NCBI GenBank assembly: GCA_015680905.1
Contig: CM027382.1
Span: 10,947,501 to 11,011,500, forward strand
DNA from: Coptis chinensis
Taxonomy: Eukaryota > Streptophyta > Magnoliopsida > Ranunculales > Ranunculaceae
Length of the DNA stretch: 64,000 nt
Direction of reading: 5' to 3'
The notes beneath the pieces are model-generated. The model was not told the origin of the DNA. It saw only the letters and a list, made by a program, of their open reading frames with translations, and did no database searches. Shown piece after piece: positions 57,061-64,000 of this stretch. Made by a program: the position numbers and the translations under genes. Every line of letters begins with the position of its first letter. Within the stretch, counting starts at the first letter, position 1.

Positions 57061-58930
57061 AGATTCAGGAAGAACTTCCAATGTTCAGCTAGCTTCCTAG
57101 CTACCATATTTGTTGTATTTAAAGGACCCGCACTTTAACTTTTTCTCCGTTCATTAACTCTCTTTTTGCTGAGCTAAAACCAAAAGACGATTGTATAGTT
57201 TCCAAATTCTCTCCCGCCAAGCACTCCAAAGAAGACCATGTTCAGACTTCAAAGTTACAGAGATGTAAGTTAGACATAATCCTTTTAGACAACTTATTCG
57301 CACACAACTCCTTGTCCAGTGATAGGAAGTTTGATCTGGGACTGATTGGAGCACAGCTTGCACGTTGGACGAATTCCTGTGGGCTCCAATGTTGATGCAA
57401 GGGTTTGGACGGTTTGAACTTTGAACTTTGAACTTTCTATAATCGCTGAAGCAAAGACATGGTTTGCTCGATATGATGGCCCCTCATTTGTCCTTTTTTC
57501 TTTTTTCTTTTTGTTTCAGCAGGAGGTGTACCTCTCTCCCCCCCCCCATGCCACCCAGCCACTTGTGATCCCTCCCCTTTTTCTCTGCCGACCTCTTTTC
57601 TTCTTCTTCCCTTTTTTTTTTTCTCCACGACCTCTTTTTCTTTAAGTGTCCGTGCCTAAAACCAAAACAATAGACAAGGCCCAAAACAATATGGACATCC
57701 GTGTACATGTAGTACTTAAATGGGAAAGAGTGGAATGGAAAGGAGAACATTCTCTCTTTCGTGAGTAAAACACACCGTGGGTAGAAAAGGAAGCTCACAA
57801 TATTAATTATGAAGAAGAATGTACCTCACTTCGACACCGCTGCCCCTAACTGCTTCCCAAAGAAACCATCTCAGATCCCCGACCACATTATTGTAAAGTC
57901 AGTAACACTCGTGCTTGAAACATATCCCTGTCATTGTGAAAATTTTCTCACAATGCTCCTTACAATGTTATCGGGAATGCTAAATAGACAAGGCCTGAAA
58001 TAAAGAACGAGCCCAGTACAATTGAAATATTTCTAGACCTGGAATATGAAGAGGTAAAGATATCCACCGACTCCTCAAAGCTGTAAAATTTATCTCGTAC
58101 ACAGCAATGCCTCCATGAAAAATACACAAATTCTCCTAAGAAGAGTCGACCCTTCTCCACTATATCTACCATACAACTAATAAAGCAATTGATTTCCTTA
58201 CTGTGACTTATCCACACTTTCATTGCTTAATCTTTTATCTACCACTTGTGGATGATCTAGGTTATTTTAAGCCAAGATACCTTCAGTTTCGCTACAATAA
58301 GATATGATCAATGCTATTTGAGTAGATATAGGTAGGATCTATCTACCCCAGCTTATGGTTCAAAAGAAAGGAAAAGGGCAATGATCAAACCCGTGGCTAC
58401 AAATAATAAGAACTATCTTGTGGGATCGAGTCCCGATGATGTTACATCGCTGGGTTTTTTCACCTTGTCCTTTCCCACTGAAGATCCTCGCTTCGATAGT
58501 CCACTAGTAGGTGCAAAGACATATAATGAGAGGTTACAACGGGCGCCATGTCTTCTATGAGCAGCTGCTACAGCCCGTGAGGTACATCACAAACAAGATC
58601 TCCACTTACAACCTATAGAAAAGAAACTACAGATTACCATAAAAACAAGAAACTCAGAGTCACCAAGAGAAAACCGCTGCTTTTCGTGAGGAGTAAGATT
58701 TTGTTTCTTACCAAGATATCATCTGCAGAAGATGGTGAGCAATAGCAAGAAGAGCACCAGCGAGTTCCAACATCCCGGCTAATCGATTTTTGTTTCTTAC
58801 CAAGATATCAACTACAGATTTTGTTTCTAATTTTGGTTTAAGGCTAATCGAGCAAACCAGTTCTAAATGGAAACCAAAATATATTGAGTAGAAAAAACCG
58901 CGGTCTTTTATTTCTTTATTTCTCGGCATG
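57061..58930. other. Non-coding core of the second CACTA element
   Basis: Mixed sequence with C- and T-rich runs at 57530-57645 that open meaningless frames. A duplicated phrase TTTTGTTTCTTACCAAGATATCA occurs in part at 58692-58712 and 58788-58808. No gene is supported. Confidence 0.4.
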
Positions 58931-58939
58931 TCTAAGACA

Positions 58940-59290
58940 AGGCCTAAAATATCGCCCATATATCGGAGATATCTCCAATATATCTCGTTTTTTTGGTACA
59001 CCGATATAGAAATATTCGATATATCTCAACCGAATATTGAATTATTTTTTTCCCAATATATATTGCAATTTCCGATATAATGATATATATCGACCGATAT
59101 ATACGATATATCCGATATAAAGTATTGACTTTGACTGATATTGTTGACTTTGACCGATATATTGACGGTATTTCCGATATAATCGACGATATTTTTGATA
59201 TATCAACATACAAAACAAAATTTTGACTGGTCAACAAAAAAGTATATATCTCCAATATTTCCGATATATTTGATATATATTAGTTTTTGG
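58940..59290. repeat. CGATAT/TCCGATATA-rich degenerate repeat
   Basis: CGATATA, TCCGATAT and TTGACTTTGACCGATA recur in both orientations. The short period and self-complementary GATATC core make the block able to fold on itself. Frames through it are artefacts. Confidence 0.65.
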
Positions 59291-59818
59291 GTACATCGAA
59301 ATATTCACCGAATTCAATAATTTGGACCTTGGTCTAGCAAACCAATCACGCGCCTATTTCATTTCTATTTAACCTAATTTTTTTTTTCGATTGTTTTTCT
59401 AACTAATTAACTTAATAATTAATAGGTATATCATTAATAACACTTCTGGAAGTCACATCACAAGTGATTTCAAAAACTTGGCAAAATCACTCTTAAAGTG
59501 ATGTTGAATACATAGATATTACATCACTTTATAAGTGACACGGTGAGTGACAACACTTTTAAAGTGATGTTGAATACATAGATATTACATCACTTTATAA
59601 GTGACACGGCAAGTGATGTAAAAAAGTGTTACTATATCACTATTACGACATCACTTATTAAAATGATGTTGTACAACTTTACTAAATCAGCCTTTCAAAT
59701 AAGTGATGTTAAAAAAAAATTGTGATAATTATTACATCACATATTGAGAAAAGTGATGTCATAGTTTTCATATGACATCACTTCGCTGAAAGTGATCTAA
59801 AATTAGTGATGTCATATG

Positions 59819-60676
59819 TCATATTTGTTGTAGTGACTTGCTGTCATCCATGACAGGTGATGAATCCAAAATTGCATTGATTGCCTTGACACTAAGTTCC
59901 TCATAATCTAAGTCTGTCAGAACTTTCGATAACTCGTTAGTAGGATATGAATGAGTCAGATAATCCTGTGATAATGCTTCAATCATGCATACCTCGTTCA
60001 CAGCACACACCTCCTGCGGTTGCTGTAACATATGGAAAACATTGGTCTCGACTCTCATATTACCAAAGGATAATGTCATATTACCGTTTCGACAGTTGAG
60101 GAGTGCATTTGCAGTGGCTAAGAATGGTTTGCCTAGAATGATTGGTATCTGCCTACCAGATGTAGGTTCTGTGTCGAGTACTAAGAAATCAACCGGATAA
60201 TAAAAATCTTCGATCTTGACTATGACATCTTCAATGATTTCTCTAGGTATCTTCACTGATCTATCTGCCAGCTGTAAAGTAACATCAGTCGGTTTAAGAT
60301 CCTTCAAGCCTAACTTCTTGTAGATGAAATATGGTAGAAGATTCACACTGGCACCCAAATCTAATCAAGCTTGCTCCTCTAAAGAATCTCCAATTCTGCA
60401 TGTGACAGTTGGACTTCCAAGATCTTTCAGTTTCACAACCGCTAGATTCTGTAGGTATGATGAACATCTTTGAGCGATAAAAGCTTCTTTCAGAATGTTG
60501 GTCTTCTTCTTCACTAGATTTTTCACGAACTTGGCATATGAGGGAACTTGCTTGATGGCGATCAGAAATGGGATATTAATCTGCAAATTCTGAAATACAT
60601 CGCAAATCTCCTTGTACTGGTCATCCTTCTTGGTATTCACTAGTTTCGAAGGAAACAGTGATGGTGGATTTTTCAA
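59819..60676 (-). pseudogene. Aspartic protease region of the pol-bearing element, split by the CACTA insertion
   Basis: From 60676: NLQINIPFLIAIKQVPSYAK, then TVTCRIGDSLEEQA and a TGA. The active site follows directly (LDLGASVNLLP near 60350), then LQLADRSVKIPREIIEDVIV and PIILGKPFLATANALLNC. The frame goes on to the ACT site at 59836-59838, where the CACTA element starts, and resumes at 53836. Protease would cut the gag-pol precursor. The nonsense codon before the active site looks like CGA to TGA. Confidence 0.85.
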
Positions 60677-60733
60677 TATCGGTTCTCTTCTTTTGGCTTG
60701 GCTCGATGAATGGATAGTGGAGTGACAAAAGAG

Positions 60734-60988
60734 TCACTTTCGTGATGGCTTCTTCTTACTTACTTCCACAAGAGTTTCTTTCAACTTATTTTGCAATAGT
60801 TTCTTCAAAGATATTCTATATATCCGAATGTTAGAACTGGGTGGGATGGTGGGGACATAAGTTACCTTAGGCTCCGCATAATCATTTCCTGGTTCATAGA
60901 CAATCTTGTTATCAACTTTCTTGCTTGATCTCAGAGTGGTGACAACATTAACTTGGTCATTCGACTGAGTAATCTCCAGGTTATCCAC
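60734..60988 (-). pseudogene. gag-protease linker of the pol-bearing element
   Basis: The open piece reads NDQVNVVTTLRSSKKVDNKI and ends in a basic KKKPSRK. The TLRSSKKVDNK phrase corresponds to ILRSGKVVDN and TLRSGKVVDN in the two pol-less elements (6670 and 37470), so the linker is conserved between helper-like and parasite-like elements. Confidence 0.6.
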
Positions 60989-62447
60989 CTACAGGACACC
61001 TCTTTCTTTCGGATTTGGCTTCGGCTGGCTTGGTAATGCTCCTTTTGATCTCTCTGTCAAGGCGAGCGATTTGCCCTATCTGGCCTTGAATGACAATAAA
61101 GTTATTCTCTAGCTTCTTGGTTCTTTGATTTGTCTGTTTCAGCTCATTAACAATGGTAGTGATAGCTTCTTCTAGATGTGGGATAACTGCTTTGCTTGAC
61201 TGAGGCGTAGGGGCAATGTATCCACTCATAAGATTTGGTACTAACTCTTTATTTGTGTTGGGTTGGTATTGCTGGTTCTGGTATGACTGTTGATTTCTGT
61301 ATAGTTGCTGGCGGTCTTGGAACTGATACTGGTTATTTTAGAACTGATTAGACTAATTCTGAAAACCTGGAAGAAAATTCCTCTGATTTGTATTTTGTGG
61401 CTTCCAATAATTTTGTCCCTGATTGAACTGGTTATTTCTTCCTAAAGAGTTGATACTACATGCCTCTGCATTAGTATCCAGATAGTATGAATACTCTTCA
61501 GTGGTGTGACCTTCATCAGAACATAGCTCACAAATGACATAACAAGGTTTGGATAGCTGCAGTTTAGTTTGGAAATTATTTGCTTTTGGAGGATTCATGG
61601 AGAACTGATCAAACTTCTTGTTCAGAGTTTCAAGTCCTGTTGATAGGCTTGCCATAATTGACAACATTGCTTGATTTGGGTCTTCTTGAATTTGGTTGCC
61701 AAATTGCTTCAGCACCCCCTCCACTCTAGATACGTCCTCGTTGCTAGTACTCCATTGTTGAGTGTCTTCAGCTAAATTCTTGAGAAATTTGTAGGCTTCC
61801 TCTCCATCCAATGATGTAAACTTACCTTGATGCATTGACTGTATCATTTTCTTGTTCATAGTAGAAAGTCCTCGAAAGAAAAAATGAGTCAGTGTGCTCT
61901 TATCATAACCATGATGTGGACATGAGACTAGCAGATTATTGAATTTCTCCCAGCTTTGATGATATTCTTCAATCACCTTCCCTTTTAAATTGCTGATGGC
62001 TTGCTGCATGGCATCTGTCTTCTGGGGCGGGTATAACTTGTTCATAAACTTTGTTCTCAACTTCTCCCAGTTGTTGATTGAATTGATCAGCTGTGCAGTT
62101 AACCATTTAGATATCTTACCTTCGAGTGAGAGTGGAAAAAGAATTAACTTGATACTCTCATCCCTGATATTCTGGTTCTTGAAAGTTCTGAGGATTGATA
62201 GAAATTTGTTCACGTGAACATAAGGCTAAACATTGTCTGAACCATTGAACTTTGGAAGCATAGAGATTACTAATGATCTAAGTTCAAACTGGTTAGCTTC
62301 TGTCTATGGAAAAACAATACTACTGGGTGGGTCTCCAATGATTGGTGAATAGAAATCACTCAGCTTCTTCCTCTATTGTGCTTGCATGGGTAGGATAGCT
62401 TCAAGATTATTGGTGTCCATAACACCTCTATTATTGCGTGCAGCCAT
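60989..62447 (-). pseudogene. gag of the pol-bearing element, with nonsense codons
   Basis: ATG at 62447 (MAARNNRGVMDTNNLEAILP) is followed by two stops, then LVISMLPKFNGSDNV and a long open part from 62213: FPLSLEGKISKWLTAQLINS, KLYPPQKTDAM, YHQSWEKFNNLLVSCPHHGY. A CELCSDEGHTTEEYSYY patch stands where a zinc knuckle would be. A Gln/Asn-rich tail and a coiled-coil-like region follow (IPHLEEAITTIVNELKQTNQ). The order matches the gag at 37591-38784. Confidence 0.85.
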
Positions 62448-63072
62448 TGTATCAATCTCGTCTAGTATTCTTGTGAGTCAGTTGTTGAACCTTGTCCACT
62501 GTTGTGTTCTTACCAGACGATGATATGGATGACGGGAATACACTAGAAAATGCTTATGTGAAAATGACAAAAACTATCCTACTATGCTTGAATACAATTA
62601 AACTAATATGCAACTATTCTAAATTATACTAAAATGTAAAACTATTTTCCTTCAACTGGGTTAGGCTTTGCAGCTAGTATCTCACCCGTTGTCTAAAAAT
62701 GTCTCTTCTAGGGTTATGGTGAATCACTTGGATTGCTTAAGTACCACGGCCCACAGACGATAATCCGTTTGTCAAGATTCAGACAAGAAACACTAGAGTT
62801 TGATATTTCGCTGTGTTGGCTTACAACTTCAATTGTTGAAAAGGTCCTAAATGCAATTATACTAGAAAGCAATAATACTAAACTACGATGCAATTATACT
62901 AAGAATGAAATAAAAAGAATGAAGATTCGACTAACCTGGATGGTAGATCTTGTCTTCGAGATGTCTTTCAAGCTTCTTTTTTTCTTAAAAGGATGGATGA
63001 TGCGGCTAAAATTATCTCAAGATCCAAACTTCTAATCTTGAAAGAAAATGTTAAACATAAACAACTTAAAAT
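62448..63072. other. 5' leader of the pol-bearing element
   Basis: Non-coding between gag and PBS. It contains short ACTAAACTATGCAATTATACT-like phrases repeated near 62600 and 62880. It lacks the GC-rich repeats of the pol-less elements. Confidence 0.5.
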
Positions 63073-63085
63073 GGCAGCGGTGCCA
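63073..63085 (-). other. Primer binding site TGGCACCGCTGCC
   Basis: Two bases from the LTR start at 63088; one base different from the PBS at 40103-40115. Confidence 0.8.
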
Positions 63086-63087
63086 TT

Positions 63088-64000
63088 TGACCTTCTTCTT
63101 TTCTGTGTTTATGAGATGGTATATGGATGATGTACATAGATGATGGTCGTTGAACAAATAGAAATGTATCAAAACCTAATTATCCCTTAATAAGTAAAGG
63201 ATGAGAAGGGTATCGTTCCACTTTTAAGTGTATGTTATGTGAAGGACAAAACTGGAAATGGGGTTTGAGGGATTAAAAACTATGATTGTAGAGATTTTAG
63301 ATTCTAATACTAAACTAAACTATTAAGAATTTATAGGAGAGGGAATTCAAGAGATTAGAATCCACCAATACTTTTGACCTATGACCTTCTGCTTCGTGGT
63401 TGTTCTTACAAGTAAACTACAATTAGGCAATTAAGCGAGTGTCGATGCCCCTTTGGACGAAACATCGTTACCAATTAACTCTACTTAAGGTTGTTCCTAT
63501 GTTTATGCTATTAATATCTTCTTTCCTTTTATGTAAGCTCGGGCAGCCATTCAATGTATTACCGAGAGCAACATTAAGGAGTACTTCCTAATAGGGCGGC
63601 CATTCAATGAATCACCACTTAAGGCAAACACAAAGAATACCTCCCCTAGGCAACCACTCCTTGAGCTACCCCTTCTAAGGTAACACAAAGAATACTTCCC
63701 TAACTCTAGAGAACTATACTACTAGAAGAAAAGTAAAGAACACTAGCATGATATTAATATTGCAAAACATAAACCCTATTCTATACTTCCATCCCCTGGT
63801 GTGGGCAATGGAACTAATAACTAAAAACATAAAGAACTAACCTGATTGAAGAATACCATGAACCAGAAGAATCATTAAACCTTAAGCATCGACTTCATCT
63901 CCTCCCTTGAATGAGAAGATTAGCCTTCCATAAAGAGGGAAGAACACGAAGAATGAGAAGAAGAAGAGTCAAAGAACATAAGACTAGAAAGACTAACTTA
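63088..64000 (-). repeat. 5' LTR of the pol-bearing element, partial
   Basis: It starts TGACCTTCTTC and from 63105 aligns with 44330 onward, without the solo LTR. It leaves the window after 913 bp. Confidence 0.9.

Larger units (their letters stand above)
53840..59835. mobile_element. CACTA DNA transposon, 5996 bp, inserted in the gypsy gag-pol frame
   Basis: The termini are CACTACAACA at 53840 and TGTTGTAGTG ending 59835, with perfect ACT duplications (53837-53839 and 59836-59838). Subterminal arrays of AAGTGATGT/ACATCACTT in both orientations fill 53865-54250 and 59455-59820. No transposase is recognised. The interior contains possible captured exons (54625-55140), an LTR-like patch and a CGATAT-rich repeat. 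On either side the same retroelement frame stops and resumes, which confirms the boundaries. Confidence 0.93.
29870..64000 (-). mobile_element. Degraded Ty1/copia element, host of the right-hand nest, continuing past the window
   Basis: The left (3') LTR is 29870-31145, followed by a polypurine tract, pol remnants to 32797, and gag at 41310-42143 beyond a nested element. A leader and PBS reach 43856. The right (5') LTR starts at 43859 and is interrupted at 44310 by another element; its remainder should lie beyond the window. The left flank CTTTC (29865-29869) is the predicted target duplication. The two LTR copies differ at many sites and the genes carry stops and large deletions, so this is an old insertion. 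Confidence 0.8.
44311..64000 (-). mobile_element. Pol-bearing Athila/Tat-type Ty3/gypsy retrotransposon with three nested insertions, right end outside the window
   Basis: The 3' LTR is 44311-46988, the polypurine tract 46989-47001. Pol lies at 50727-53813, protease at 59819-60676, gag at 60989-62447, the PBS at 63073-63085, and the 5' LTR begins at 63088. The left target duplication should be ATAAG (44306-44310). Domain order on the minus strand is gag, protease, RT, RNase H, integrase. Many nonsense codons and a mutated RT catalytic site make it inactive. Nested in it are two solo LTRs and a CACTA transposon. It lies in the copia 5' LTR. Confidence 0.9.

Noticed and set aside
57421..57798. 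Frames rich in Phe/Pro or Lys/Glu on opposite strands
   Set aside because: They come from T-, C- and pyrimidine-rich low-complexity DNA in the CACTA core.
58944..59255. 103-codon frame rich in Ile and Tyr
   Set aside because: It is a translation of the CGATAT-rich repeat.

Overview
This window is AT-rich plant nuclear DNA, probably from a eudicot. The evidence is plant-type LTR retrotransposons (Ty3/gypsy of the Athila/Tat kind and Ty1/copia), CACTA DNA transposons, spliced host-gene exons with GT/AG borders, and no operons or ribosome binding sites. I cannot name the species. Almost every retroelement open reading frame and both host genes lie on the minus strand.

Layout. 1-2000: the 5' part of a decayed gypsy element (gag, primer binding site, LTR). 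2000-10092: a pol-less gag-protease element with a clear 5' LTR (8754-10092) and an accessory-ORF relic at its far end. 10242-11486: four exons of a host gene with a PB1-like N terminus, cut off by that LTR. 12592-13580: a small inverted-repeat element built on a palindromic tandem array. 14029-14423 and 29142-29225: the first exons of a patatin-like acyl hydrolase gene, split in mid-exon by a 14,718-bp LTR element (14424-29141, target duplication TAAAC). That element has no gag or pol. It carries a MACPF-gene fragment, three tandem arrays and a 5.7-kb CACTA transposon (21046-26785, duplication GTT).

From 29870 to the right edge the sequence is one nest. The base is a degraded Ty1/copia element. 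A complete pol-less gag-protease element (32798-41309, duplication GCATA) sits in its interior. Its 5' LTR is cut at 44310 by a large pol-bearing Athila/Tat element that runs past the window end. That last element has taken three further insertions: a solo LTR in its own LTR (45125-46212, ATCTT/ATCTC), an unrelated solo LTR in its 3' non-coding region (49360-50622, CGGTC), and a 6.0-kb CACTA transposon splitting its gag-pol (53840-59835, ACT).

Function. No gene in the window looks intact. The pol-less elements share PBS type, LTR termini and long 3' non-coding blocks with the pol-bearing element, as expected for parasite and helper. The patatin-like gene is broken just after its oxyanion-hole glycines, so this allele should be null. 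No CRISPR array, rRNA gene or complete tRNA gene was seen.
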